Translations under genes and position numbers: made by a program
The notes under the pieces: model-generated
Databases searched by the model: none
Seen by the model: the letters and a program-made list of their open reading frames with translations, nothing else
What the model was told of the DNA's origin: nothing
Assembly: GCA_022563855.1 (NCBI GenBank)
Contig: JADFMN010000002.1
Span: forward strand, 310,001-374,000
Length of the DNA stretch: 64,000 nucleotides
Direction: 5' to 3'
Source: Armatimonadota bacterium
GTDB lineage: Bacteria > Armatimonadota > Fimbriimonadia > Fimbriimonadales > Fimbriimonadaceae
In this document: one piece after another, positions 1-8,103 of the stretch
Layout: each line of letters begins with the position of its first letter
Position numbering within the stretch: position 1 is the stretch's first letter

Positions 1-1878
1 AGCGCAGTACTGCCGCAGGAACAATCGTACGAACAGTCTGAGCTGTACAAGCTGCGGCACTCTGCCGCCCACCTCATGGCGCAGGCGCTCACAGAGCTGT
101 ATCCCGGCGTAAAACTCGCCATCGGACCCCCGATCGAGAACGGCTTCTACTACGACATCGACCTACCCGAGCCTATCAAAGAGGACGAGCTGAAGAAGAT
201 CGAGGGTCGTATGAAGGAGCTTGCCAAGCTCGATATGCCGATCGTGAAGCGGGTCGCCCGCGACCGCGAAGACGCGAAGAAGATCATCCTCGAAGAGTGC
301 ACGCTCGGCCAGGGCTCAGAGACGGCCCTGTACAAGCTCGAGCTGCTCGACACGATTCCGGAGGGAGAGGAGGTCTCGTTCTACGAGCAGAAGGCCACGG
401 ACAAACAGGGCAAGGAGCGCCTGTTCATCGACCTCTGCCGCGGGCCGCACCTCGAGTCAACCAAGCAGATCAAGCACTTCAAGCTGATGTCGATCGCTGG
501 CGCGTACTGGCGCGGCGACGTGACGAGAAAACAGCTGACGCGCATCTACGGCACGGCGTTCGAGAGCAAGGACGAGCTGCACCAATACCTGCATTTCCTG
601 GAAGAGGCGAAGAAGCGCGACCACCGCAAGCTGGGCCGGGAGCTGGGCTTGTTCATGTTCAGCCCGAACGTCGGACCGGGGCTAGCTCTCTGGCTGCCGA
701 AAGGCGCGGTCCTGCGCGAAACGCTCGTCAACTTCTTGCACCAGGAGCAGCTGAAGAGCGGATACCTGCCTGTCGCCACGCCGCACATCGCCTCGAGCCG
801 GCTGTTCGAGAAGTCCGGCCACCTCCAGACCTACAAGGACAAGATGTACCCGTTGATGGAGGACGAGGAGAAGGAGACGTTCGTCCTCAAGCCGATGAAC
901 TGCCCGTTCCACATCGAGATGTACGCCTCGACGCTCCGCTCATACCGCGACCTGCCGATCCGGTACGCCGAGTTCGGGATGGTCTACCGGTACGAGCAGA
1001 GCGGGGAAGTCGCCGGAATCTTGCGCGCGCGCGGATTCACGATGGACGACGCCCACCTGTTCATGCGCGGGGACCAGCTTGTCGAAGAGTTCAAGCGCGT
1101 GGTCAACCTGAGACAGCTGCTGCTCAAGAAGCTTGGAATCACCGAGTATCGGGTCGAAGTCAGTACGCGCGGCGACGACGACGCGAAGTACGTCGGGCAC
1201 CTTGAAAACTGGGAGCTGGCCGAAAAGGCGATCATCCAGGCGTGCGACGAGCTCGGCGAGGAGTACACGATCGCTCCCGGCGAGGCCGCGTTCTACGGGC
1301 CGAAGCTGGACCTGTTCGTGAAGGACGCGCTCGGGCGAGAGTGGCAGATGGGCACGGTGCAGGTGGACTACAACCTGCCGGAGCGATTCGATCTGGAGTA
1401 CATCGGCGAAGACGGCAAACCGCACAGGCCGATCATGATCCACCGGGCGCTGTACGGTTCGCTGGAGCGCATGATCGGATTCCTGACCGAGCACTACGCC
1501 GGCGCGTTTCCGTTCTGGATGGCGCCAGTTCAGGTAGCGGTGCTGCCGATCGCCGACAGGCACAACGACTACGCCGAGGCCATTGCCGCCGCGCTCCAGG
1601 GGTACCCCAGTCCGGACTTCGAGCCGGTCGGCGAGATGGCGGACTTTGCGCCGATCAAGGCTAGACCCTCGCAAAACGTACGTGTCGAGGTAGATGACCG
1701 TCGCGAGACGCTAGGCAAGAAGATCCGTGAGAACGCGCGGATGAAGGTGCCGTACATGCTGATCGTCGGCGACAAGGACATCGAGAGCGGTACGGTCGGC
1801 GTGCGGTGTCGTGAAGACGGTGACATCGGTGCGATGAGCTTCGCCGACTTTCTCGAACGCATCGAAAAACAGCTATAG
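1..1878 (+). CDS. thrS: threonyl-tRNA synthetase (5' partial)
   Basis: Class II aminoacyl-tRNA synthetase that charges tRNA-Thr in the cytosol. The reading frame is open from base 1, so the true start and any TGS domain lie upstream; 625 residues are visible. It opens in the N2 editing domain with HSAAH (residues 20-24), later completed by CRGPH. The catalytic core shows the zinc site (Cys of MNCPFH, His of DDAHLF, His of MIHRA), motif 2 around GILRARGFTMDDAH and motif 3 in IMIHRALYGSLERMIG. The anticodon-binding domain starts near FWMAPVQVAVLPI. MNCPFH replaces the usual MNCPGH, a minor substitution. Identification is certain; only the start is missing. Confidence 0.97.
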   Translation, partial: SAVLPQEQSYEQSELYKLRHSAAHLMAQALTELYPGVKLAIGPPIENGFYYDIDLPEPIKEDELKKIEGRMKELAKLDMPIVKRVARDREDAKKIILEECTLGQGSETALYKLELLDTIPEGEEVSFYEQKATDKQGKERLFIDLCRGPHLESTKQIKHFKLMSIAGAYWRGDVTRKQLTRIYGTAFESKDELHQYLHFLEEAKKRDHRKLGRELGLFMFSPNVGPGLALWLPKGAVLRETLVNFLHQEQLKSGYLPVATPHIASSRLFEKSGHLQTYKDKMYPLMEDEEKETFVLKPMNCPFHIEMYASTLRSYRDLPIRYAEFGMVYRYEQSGEVAGILRARGFTMDDAHLFMRGDQLVEEFKRVVNLRQLLLKKLGITEYRVEVSTRGDDDAKYVGHLENWELAEKAIIQACDELGEEYTIAPGEAAFYGPKLDLFVKDALGREWQMGTVQVDYNLPERFDLEYIGEDGKPHRPIMIHRALYGSLERMIGFLTEHYAGAFPFWMAPVQVAVLPIADRHNDYAEAIAAALQGYPSPDFEPVGEMADFAPIKARPSQNVRVEVDDRRETLGKKIRENARMKVPYMLIVGDKDIESGTVGVRCREDGDIGAMSFADFLERIEKQL

Positions 1879-2033
1879 GATAGAGTCTGGCGACTGCTCC
1901 GTTCCGAACTCGGGCCGGGGCGCGGTGCAGGTTCGAATCTTTCAAAAAAAGGGGTCGAGCAATACCGTGCGTCGATAGACTCTCAACGTCGAAGAACGGA
2001 CGGGACACGGTTTCGGATCGTTCCCAAGCTGAA

Positions 2034-2061
2034 TTGCCAGAATCAGCCCGTGCAGTACAAT
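2034..2061 (+). promoter_or_regulatory. sigma-70-type promoter for the first pseudopilin gene
   Basis: TTGCCA (2034-2039), 16-base spacer, TACAAT (2056-2061). Transcription would begin near 2068, leaving a short leader before the gene starting at 2099 or 2114. The thrS stop is about 155 bases upstream, so this gene needs its own promoter. Confidence 0.5.
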
Positions 2062-2113
2062 AGCCGGGGGCTGGGTGTAGTCTACGTGGAAGGGAACAAT
2101 GGGAGCGGTGTAT

Positions 2114-2485
2114 ATGCGCAAGGGTGCTTTTACGTTAGTTGAGATCATGATCGTGGTCATGCTAACCGCGATCCTGCTCATGATCGCCGTTCCAGAGTTC
2201 GCCAAGGCACGGTTCCACAGCCAAAGAAACGCCTGCCTGAAGAACCAGAGCCAGCTGGATGAGGCAACGGCGATGTGGGCCATGCAGACCGGCGCTACCG
2301 ATTCGTCAGTGCCAAGTATGGGCGATTTGGCTCCGGCCTATATCAAGTCGATCCCTACCTGTCCGACCAACGGCATATACACGCTTACGGATCAGACCGC
2401 TCCCTCGACGTGCTCGATCCATCCAAGGGTGATCGGCAAAGGCAAGGACAAGGACAAGGATAAGGACAAGGACAAGGACAAGTGA
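2114..2485 (+). CDS. type IV pilin-like (pseudopilin) protein with Lys-Asp repeat tail
   Basis: Small secreted pseudopilin of 123 residues. It starts with a class III leader, MRKGA followed by FTLVEIMIVVM, which prepilin peptidase should cleave and N-methylate at Phe; the hydrophobic helix spans about residues 6-27. Two Cys residues in CPTNG and STCSIH could form a disulfide. The C-terminus is an alternating Lys-Asp tail coded by a hexamer repeat. ATG 2099 is an alternative start (GGAAGG upstream) that would lengthen the leader by five residues; 2114 gives the standard leader and has GGAG upstream. The gene at 2731 is a paralogue (shared FTLVEIMIVV, CPTNG.YTL, DHPR/IHPR). Exact role (pilus, T2SS or other) unknown. 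Confidence 0.8.
   Translation: MRKGAFTLVEIMIVVMLTAILLMIAVPEFAKARFHSQRNACLKNQSQLDEATAMWAMQTGATDSSVPSMGDLAPAYIKSIPTCPTNGIYTLTDQTAPSTCSIHPRVIGKGKDKDKDKDKDKDK
2444..2482 (+). repeat. hexanucleotide microsatellite (AAGGAC)6 in coding sequence
   Basis: Six tandem AAGGAC units (2444-2479; one has T for C at 2461) followed by AAG and the stop codon. Each unit codes Lys-Asp, so gain or loss of units changes tail length without a frameshift. Confidence 0.9.
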
Positions 2486-2730
2486 AACGGAACCGGCAGC
2501 GGGGACGAAAAGGGGAAGTCGTAGCCCGGCGCGTTCTGTCTCTAGTCATCTTCAACGCGATTCCGGCTGACGGGCGCCCATCGTTGGGACCGTGAGGCCG
2601 CGGTCGGCGGCGATCGTGATTCCACTCATAGCGGTTCTGCACCGTCAAATTCGCGTATCCAGGGATATTCACCAGGGCTGGTAGTTCGGAGCTTCGCCGC
2701 ACTGTGGAATATCCATAACGGAGTTCTCCT

Positions 2731-3048
2731 ATGCGCAGGGCTGGCTTTACGCTTGTTGAAATCATGATAGTGGTGCTGATCATCGGCATTCTCTTAGCCA
2801 TAGCTGTGCCAACCTTCATCAGCGCTAGGCGGGACGCACGCGAGACGTCCTGCTTCGCTAACCAGCAAAAGCTGGACGATGCAAAGGCAATCTGGTTCCA
2901 AGAAACCACCGCTGCACCAACCGATTCCCCTTTGATGAGCGACCTAGTTCCCGTGTATTTGAGGTTCATCCCAAGGTGTCCGACTAACGGCACCTATACG
3001 CTGGGAGACGCCGCGACCGACGTTCAGTGCTCGGACCACCCGCGTTAG
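2731..3048 (+). CDS. type IV pilin-like (pseudopilin) protein
   Basis: Pseudopilin of 105 residues with leader MRRAG before FTLVEIMIVVLIIGILLAIA, the canonical prepilin peptidase site with Glu at mature position 5. The globular part is short and keeps two Cys (RCPTNG, VQCSDH) that match the paralogue at 2114-2485. GGAG lies about nine bases before the ATG. The 245-base gap from the previous gene holds no clear promoter or other gene. It lacks the charged tail of its sister. Function beyond being a processed pilin-like protein is not shown by sequence. Confidence 0.82.
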   Translation: MRRAGFTLVEIMIVVLIIGILLAIAVPTFISARRDARETSCFANQQKLDDAKAIWFQETTAAPTDSPLMSDLVPVYLRFIPRCPTNGTYTLGDAATDVQCSDHPR

Positions 3049-3074
3049 CCGGTCCAGCGCCGTAGGATTGCGAC

Positions 3075-3093
3075 AGCCTCAGCGAGGCTTTCT
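3075..3093 (+). terminator. weak hairpin after pseudopilin gene
   Basis: AGCCTC (3075-3080), AGC loop, GAGGCT (3084-3089), then TTCT. It lies 27 bases after the stop at 3048. The short T run makes this only a weak intrinsic terminator candidate. Confidence 0.35.
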
Positions 3094-3111
3094 GGTACGG
3101 TCGGCGGGATT
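3091..3111. repeat. stray copy of the 3' end of tRNA-Arg
   Basis: TCTGGTACGGTCGGCGGGATT matches 3217-3237 at 20 of 21 positions. The second copy is the acceptor end, CCA and T-stem start of the tRNA gene. The single difference falls on the discriminator base. The copies are 126 bases apart, like attL/attR remnants of integration at a tRNA 3' end or a truncated tRNA duplicate. Confidence 0.75.
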
Positions 3112-3181
3112 TCCTTCGTCCTTCGTAAAGCTCAGGATGACGAGCTCAGGACAGGCTTCTCATCCCTTTCAAGCAAGGAAA

Positions 3182-3216
3182 CTAAGGCTGACCTACCTGC
3201 GGCAGGCCAGCTTTAG
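3182..3216 (-). terminator. long imperfect hairpin downstream of tRNA-Arg
   Basis: CTAAGGCTG (3182-3190) pairs with CAGCTTTAG (3208-3216), with further G-C pairs inside. It sits directly after the CCA end of the minus-strand tRNA and could end that transcript or be a repetitive palindrome; the segment beside it (3121-3142, CTTCGTAAAGCTCAGGATGA...) resembles 56402-56418. Confidence 0.45.
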
Positions 3217-3218
3217 TC

Positions 3219-3294
3219 TGGCACGGTCGGCGGGATTCGAACCCGCGACCCCTTGCTCCGGAGGCAAGTGCTCTATCCACTGAGCTACGACCGC
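3219..3294 (-). tRNA. tRNA-Arg (anticodon CCG)
   Basis: Reading the minus strand: acceptor GCGGTCG, TA, D-stem GCTC...GAGC, anticodon stem CTTGC/GCAAG around loop CTCCGGA (anticodon CCG, decoding CGG), T-arm GCGGG-TTCGAAT-CCCGC, acceptor CGACCGT, discriminator G and an encoded CCA. The first acceptor pair is G-U. All canonical elements are present over 76 bases. Confidence 0.95.
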
Positions 3295-3471
3295 GCAACG
3301 AATCCAGCTTACATGAAGTCCGCAGTTCGCTGCCCGATGCGGCAAACAGAACAAGCCCCGCGTCGCGTGGCCGCAGGTCCCTTGTGCTCCAAATGCTAGT
3401 TGGAACTCGCGGCACTGGACTTCTTCATGACGTTCATCTCTACTGCGATTTGCGATCGGTAATGAGAAGTT

Positions 3472-3500
3472 GCGGGAAGCGCCATCTGGCCGCTTCCCGC
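3472..3500 (-). terminator. intrinsic terminator-like hairpin after pseudopilin gene
   Basis: GCGGGAAGCG (3472-3481) and CGCTTCCCGC (3491-3500) form a perfect 10-base-pair stem with a 9-base loop. It is 29 bases past the stop (3529) of the minus-strand gene. On the minus strand it is followed by AACTTCTC, a weak U tract. Confidence 0.6.
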
Positions 3501-3528
3501 ATTCGCGGTCACTGCTTTATCAGCTTGA

Positions 3529-4416
3529 TTAGTCGAGGTCCCACAGGTACGCATCTTCATCGAAGATGGTGCCGCCCCAGTTGCCTTGCACGTCGCAGCC
3601 AACCGACAGAGCCGAGATTCGCTTCGCGCTTGCGTGGCTGTCAGTCCAGCCTACGTTAGCGACTTCGCTATGGTAGGGCCAAGCGTGGCCGAACACGTTT
3701 GCGGCCAGCGGGTTGTTGGGATTCCAGCCATTCAACGTATAGAGGTCGTTGCAACCAGACGGCAACTGCGGGAAGGTGTCGCGTCCACCATCGGTGAATC
3801 GGCACGGAGGGTCGACTCCCACGTTGCCGCCGCCTATTGGGTCGCCGTTGTTGTTGCGACCAAAAATGGAGTTCACGATGAAGATGGAAGCAGCGGTGTT
3901 CTGAACCGCTGAACCCGACGTGCCCAGCGAGAAGAAGGCCAAGCCCAAGGTTGGGCAGTCGCGGCCCATCCTCCCGTAGTACTGGAAGTTGAGGCCGTAG
4001 TCGGTCTTGAAAGCCATGTTGAACGCAAACTGCGCTCGCCTGTACGAAGGATCTACGCTATTGGAAGGAAACGGCGACGAGCGGTCGCGCTGGTCAGCTG
4101 TGATGTCGGAGCCAGGCGACTTCAGGATGTCCAAGTTCCTCATGTACGGCTGAAGCAGGTTGCCGATCGTCTGATCAGGATTGGCCGGGTTCGCGTCAAA
4201 CAGGCGATTGTACTGGACCGGAGGGAACCGGTCGTCGTAGTCAGCCAAGTACATGTGAACCGCGGTCAGATACTGCTTGGTGTTGCTCAGGCCGGCCGTC
4301 TTCTTGGCCGCTAATTTGGCCTGGGCGAACACAGGGAAAAGAATGGCTGCGAGAATCGCGATTATGGCAATCACAACTAGCAGCTCGATGAGGGTAAAAG
4401 CTTTAAGCTTATGCAT
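3529..4416 (-). CDS. large pseudopilin, prepilin N-terminal methylation domain
   Basis: 295-residue secreted pseudopilin. Leader MHKLKA precedes [19 protein letters not shown], the prepilin peptidase and inner-membrane helix segment, followed by LFPVFAQAK typical of Armatimonadota/Planctomycetota pilin-like proteins. Then comes the NTKQ...YLADYDDRFPP region shared with the genes at 13603 and 54209. The C-terminal GWTDSHASAKR corresponds to the DGHV-type motif of this superfamily but has Ser in place of Gly. GGAG lies about ten bases upstream of the ATG. It is preceded by a 541-base gap and followed by a hairpin, so it is probably monocistronic. Such genes occur in many copies per genome; individual functions are unknown. 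Confidence 0.85.
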   Translation of the reverse strand: MHKLKAFTLIELLVVIAIIAILAAILFPVFAQAKLAAKKTAGLSNTKQYLTAVHMYLADYDDRFPPVQYNRLFDANPANPDQTIGNLLQPYMRNLDILKSPGSDITADQRDRSSPFPSNSVDPSYRRAQFAFNMAFKTDYGLNFQYYGRMGRDCPTLGLAFFSLGTSGSAVQNTAASIFIVNSIFGRNNNGDPIGGGNVGVDPPCRFTDGGRDTFPQLPSGCNDLYTLNGWNPNNPLAANVFGHAWPYHSEVANVGWTDSHASAKRISALSVGCDVQGNWGGTIFDEDAYLWDLD

Positions 4417-4957
4417 TCAAAATTTCTCCAATCTGCTGCATCCTACGTCACGCCTGAGCCGGATTGCAGGGAACCTGACGGAATTGAGTCGAATAGCCAG
4501 ATCTTCCTGGCATATTCACCGGGAGTCGCTGGCGTTGCAGGCTGCTCTAGAATCGCCGGGCTTTCCGTCGCCATTATCAGAATTTTTGCAGCACCTAACC
4601 GCACGGCAGTTGCCGGCCCATTCCCATCAGGTCATCTTTTGGCAGGACGGGCTCTCTTTCCTTTAGACCAGCCATCGTAACGTTGCTGGCCATCTACTCG
4701 GCTGGCTTCTCGCTGATTTGAGCATCGGTCATGGCCTCTTCTCTGCGGCTGCCGAGGGTCGCGATCAGTGGCGCTATGTTAGAATTCATGCAGTGCCTGG
4801 TCGATCCGTCGGGCGGAGCCGGGTCGGCTCGGGCTGCTGCGCAGATTGATTCACTCGACGCAATGGTCGTGCCGAAAGTGCCGCGACGGACGCTGACTTT
4901 CGGCCAAGTCGTCTGTCAGCGTGCTCAGGTGCGTGATGCTGGCGCGTGGAACCCGCG
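4417..4957. other. 541-base intergenic region
   Basis: Upstream region of the minus-strand pseudopilin (start 4416), extending to the stop of the small minus-strand gene at 4958. Open frames run through it on the plus strand but lack ribosome sites and plausible protein composition. I find no RNA gene, repeat or convincing promoter in it. Confidence 0.5.
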
Positions 4958-5374
4958 CTACGTAAACCTGATAGCTCGGGCCACGTGCCTGACAGGCTTT
5001 GCGCGCGGGCCTGTGGTCCTAAAACTGACCACGATACATGCCGGGAACTTCCCTCTGTACTTCCCGTTCGGCTCCAACGGAATGACGAACTGTTTGTTGC
5101 CTGCGATCTTGCCGCCGGATCCCTTGACGCTCCTATCCACGATGAACGGCTTTTCGGAGCGCTTGACCGGAACCCACTTGCTACCGTTCCAATACTCGAA
5201 ATCGTAACGGGTGATTTTGATATGAAACGGGAACCGGGGCCAGCGTTTTGGAGAGCCGTTCTTTGGACTGCCCTTTGGCCTCTTCAACATGGAAAACGTC
5301 ATCACGTCCGTTGGGTTGTCGGGCTGTACACCGACGATCGGGTCGTATCCGCTAGAATCTGGTCCGTTCGGCAT
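4958..5374 (-). CDS. hypothetical protein, 138 residues
   Basis: Basic soluble protein of 138 residues with no signal peptide, membrane helix or family motif that I recognise. The N-terminal third is rich in Pro, Gly and Lys; the middle (YDFEYWNGSKWVPV) looks like a beta-rich fold. AGGAAG sits seven bases before the ATG, a good ribosome site that favours this frame over the overlapping plus-strand frame at 4731-5207. It starts 23 bases after the cyclase/ATPase/TPR gene stop on the same strand, so the two are probably co-transcribed, and it may be an effector or partner of that regulator (inference). Confidence 0.6.
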   Translation of the reverse strand: MPNGPDSSGYDPIVGVQPDNPTDVMTFSMLKRPKGSPKNGSPKRWPRFPFHIKITRYDFEYWNGSKWVPVKRSEKPFIVDRSVKGSGGKIAGNKQFVIPLEPNGKYRGKFPACIVVSFRTTGPRAKPVRHVARAIRFT

Positions 5375-5397
5375 TGTTCTTCCTCAAGTCCTGACTT

Positions 5398-8010
5398 TTA
5401 TTTGCGTGCGTCCAAGTATTGCCTAAAATCGCAGGCCAGTTCTGTAGCGTACGTCATACGCGCGGTGTCGTTCATGGAGCGCGCCCGGGTGTTCGCCGCC
5501 CCGACAGCCTCGTGGGGAACCTCATACCCGATCAGCCGGTGCAGCTCCTCGTAGGACTCGACCAGGCTCTTTGAAGGCTCGGCCTCAGTCTGGTCCAGGC
5601 AGTGCTCGGCAGCCGCAAGGAGCGTCGCGGCGTCCGTGAACTGCCGGCAATCGACCGCAATTCTGGCGAGTTGCGTCAAGCCGATGCTCATCTGAGAGTG
5701 GTCTGGGGACTCCGTCAGGATTCGAAACGACCTTTCCAAGTAGCCCAGCCGCCGCACGGGCTCGCCTTCGGGCAGGACGTCCGCGAGGTTGACGAGTGCA
5801 AGCGCCTCCCGCACCGGGTCGCTCCCTTGGAAGGTTGCGAGCGCCGTCTCCAAGAACGGAACAGCGTCATCGTCGTGGCCCGAGTCTGCCAGCATACGGC
5901 CGAAATTGAGCGCGACCTTCGCCGCCCCGACTGTGTCTCCTCCGGAGCGGTATGCATCGAGGCTGGCCTCGAACAGAGGCTTCGCCTTCTCAAAGTCGCC
6001 TTTCAAGGCGTGCAGAATCCCCATGTTCGCGATTGATGCTGCAGCGTTCGTCGGCAGGCCAAGCTCGCCAAACCGTTCTGCTGCCATGCCGAGGTTCTCG
6101 AGGGCCTTCTCGGTCTGCCCGACGTTCATCGCCATCGCTCCGAGCGCGTTGTGCGCGTTGGCCACGAGCTTCTCGTCCGAGTGCCCGACGTCGAAGATCG
6201 CCCGGCCGATCAGCTCTACACCCTCCGTCGTCGGGCCGCGCCGCAGCCACGGCTTGCGCAGAGCGAACGCCAGAGGCACCGCCCGGCCGTCCAGCGCGTC
6301 TATCGACCGCCGCAGAGCGGCGACAAGGTCTTCGTACGCTCGCTCCAGCACCTGGAACGCCTCGGCAGACGACTGTCCCTCGATCGTCTCGTCGATCCAC
6401 TCCGCCAGATCGAGAGCCCACTCCAGATGGCGCTCGAACGCGTCCGGCGCGTCCTCTTCGATCCGCTCGCGCCCAAACTCCTTCACCGTCTCGACCAGCC
6501 GGTACCCCATCGCGTGGCTCGAGCTATGCACGGCAGTGACGACGCACTTCTGCACGAGCGACTCCATCTCCTCCAAGGCGTCCCGCCCGCAGACCACGCT
6601 GGCGTCGGCCGTCGTGAACACGCCCTGGAACGCCGAAATCCGCGCGAATATCTCCCGCTCGGCGTCGTCCAACAGCCCGTGGCTCCACTCCAGCGTCGCC
6701 CTGACCGTCCTCTGCCGCGGCTCGACGTCGCGTTGCGTCGACCGCAGCAAGTCCAGCTTCTTGCCGAGGCGCTCGACGATCGCGTCCAGCCCGATCGTCC
6801 CGGCGCGGGCCGCCGCCTGCTCGATGGCCAGCGGAATGCCGTCCAGAGCGCGCACGAGGCGCACCACGACCGGCGCCGAGCCGGAGTCCAGCACGAAGTC
6901 CGCACGGCGCTGCCGCACCCTGTCGATGAACAGCGCGGCCGATTCGTGCCGCAGCACCTGCACGGGGTTCTGCTCGGTCTCGGGCGGCAGAGCCAGCGGG
7001 TTCGTGATGAAAGTCCGTTCTCCGCTCAGACCGAGGATTTCGCGGCTCGTGGCTAGGATCTTGACTCCCGGGCACTCCATCAGAAGCCGCCGCGCGACCG
7101 CCGCCGCAGAGTCGAGTACGTGTTCGCAATTGTCGAAGATGAACAGCGCTTCTCTCTTGTCGAACGCCTCGACGACCGCGTCGATCGGATCCGTCTGGTC
7201 CGGAGCGTCGACCCCCACCCCGCGTGCAACGACGCCAGACACGTCTGATGAGCGCGGAAGGTCCGCGAAGGAGACGAAGCGCACGACCTGCGTCGAGTAG
7301 CCGGCGACGTGCGCGCCCGCCTGCAGCGCCAGCCTCGTCTTTCCGCAGCCTCCCACGCCGATCATCGTCACGAGCCTCGACGCGGACAGCGCCTCCTCAA
7401 CCTCCCGCAGCTCCTGCTTGCGGCCGATGAACGCGGTGAGCTGAATCGGTAGGTTGTGGTCGAGCGCGTTCAGCGACCGGAGGGAGGGGAACTCCTCCTC
7501 AGAGCAGACAAGCTCGTAGATGTGCTCCGGGTGCAGAAGGTCCTTCAACCGGTGCAGCCCGTGGTCGCGGAAAGAGTGCTTGCCCGAAACGCACGCGTGC
7601 ACGGCCTGCGACACGACGACCTGGCCGCCGTGCGCGACCGCCCTCAGCCGAGCGCAACGGTTCACCGTCGCGCCATAATAGTCCCCGTCGCGGTCCTCGA
7701 CCTCGCCCCTGTGCAGGGCGATCCGGACGCGGATCGGCTTCGAGGTGGGCCAGTTCTCGGACGCAAGCTCGCGCTGCAGCGCCGCAGAGGCCGCTACAGC
7801 GTCCTCCTCGATTTTGAAGACGCAGAAGGCCGAATCCCCCTCCCCGCGCTTCTTCAAGACCTCGCCCCCGTGCGCCACGACGACCGATTCCACGATCTCG
7901 TCGTGGCGGGAGATTGCCTGCGATGCGGGGCCGGGCTCGGCCTCCCAGAGCGCGGTGCTGCCCTCGACGTCCGTCATGAGGAGCGTCAAAGCCTGACGGA
8001 CTGCCTCCAT
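5398..8010 (-). CDS. adenylate/guanylate cyclase-domain regulator with NB-ARC-like ATPase and TPR repeats
   Basis: 870-residue cytosolic regulator. Residues ~8-150 are a class III nucleotide cyclase domain: LLMTDVEGST supplies the first metal Asp, GEGDSAF corresponds to the second metal region, and ATVNRCARL to the Asn/Arg transition-state motif. An AAA/NB-ARC-like ATPase follows, with P-loop GVGGCGKT (~residue 220) and Walker B ALFIFDNCEH. The last ~350 residues are helical TPR-like repeats (NAHNALGAMAMNVGQ, ASIANMGILHALKGD). The architecture matches large actinobacterial/chloroflexal cyclase-ATPase-TPR regulators, but no LuxR-type HTH is visible at the C-terminus. TACACT at 8027-8032 (minus) is a candidate -10. 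Catalytic activity is not certain. Confidence 0.87.
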   Translation of the reverse strand: MEAVRQALTLLMTDVEGSTALWEAEPGPASQAISRHDEIVESVVVAHGGEVLKKRGEGDSAFCVFKIEEDAVAASAALQRELASENWPTSKPIRVRIALHRGEVEDRDGDYYGATVNRCARLRAVAHGGQVVVSQAVHACVSGKHSFRDHGLHRLKDLLHPEHIYELVCSEEEFPSLRSLNALDHNLPIQLTAFIGRKQELREVEEALSASRLVTMIGVGGCGKTRLALQAGAHVAGYSTQVVRFVSFADLPRSSDVSGVVARGVGVDAPDQTDPIDAVVEAFDKREALFIFDNCEHVLDSAAAVARRLLMECPGVKILATSREILGLSGERTFITNPLALPPETEQNPVQVLRHESAALFIDRVRQRRADFVLDSGSAPVVVRLVRALDGIPLAIEQAAARAGTIGLDAIVERLGKKLDLLRSTQRDVEPRQRTVRATLEWSHGLLDDAEREIFARISAFQGVFTTADASVVCGRDALEEMESLVQKCVVTAVHSSSHAMGYRLVETVKEFGRERIEEDAPDAFERHLEWALDLAEWIDETIEGQSSAEAFQVLERAYEDLVAALRRSIDALDGRAVPLAFALRKPWLRRGPTTEGVELIGRAIFDVGHSDEKLVANAHNALGAMAMNVGQTEKALENLGMAAERFGELGLPTNAAASIANMGILHALKGDFEKAKPLFEASLDAYRSGGDTVGAAKVALNFGRMLADSGHDDDAVPFLETALATFQGSDPVREALALVNLADVLPEGEPVRRLGYLERSFRILTESPDHSQMSIGLTQLARIAVDCRQFTDAATLLAAAEHCLDQTEAEPSKSLVESYEELHRLIGYEVPHEAVGAANTRARSMNDTARMTYATELACDFRQYLDARK

Positions 8011-8103
8011 GGGATACTCGCCTTAGAGTGTATCCGCTATCCGCGAAACCGGCAGGTTTGATCTTCGAAAGTACGCTAGACGGTTGTATCGAATGCTACA
8101 GCA

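Noticed and set aside
3091-3294. Integrated mobile element at tRNA-Arg
   Set aside because: The interval between repeats is 126 bases with no integrase or coding content; only a scar can be supported.
4731-5207. Plus-strand frame over the small minus-strand gene
   Set aside because: No ribosome site and poor composition; the minus-strand frame has AGGAAG and follows the regulator gene closely.
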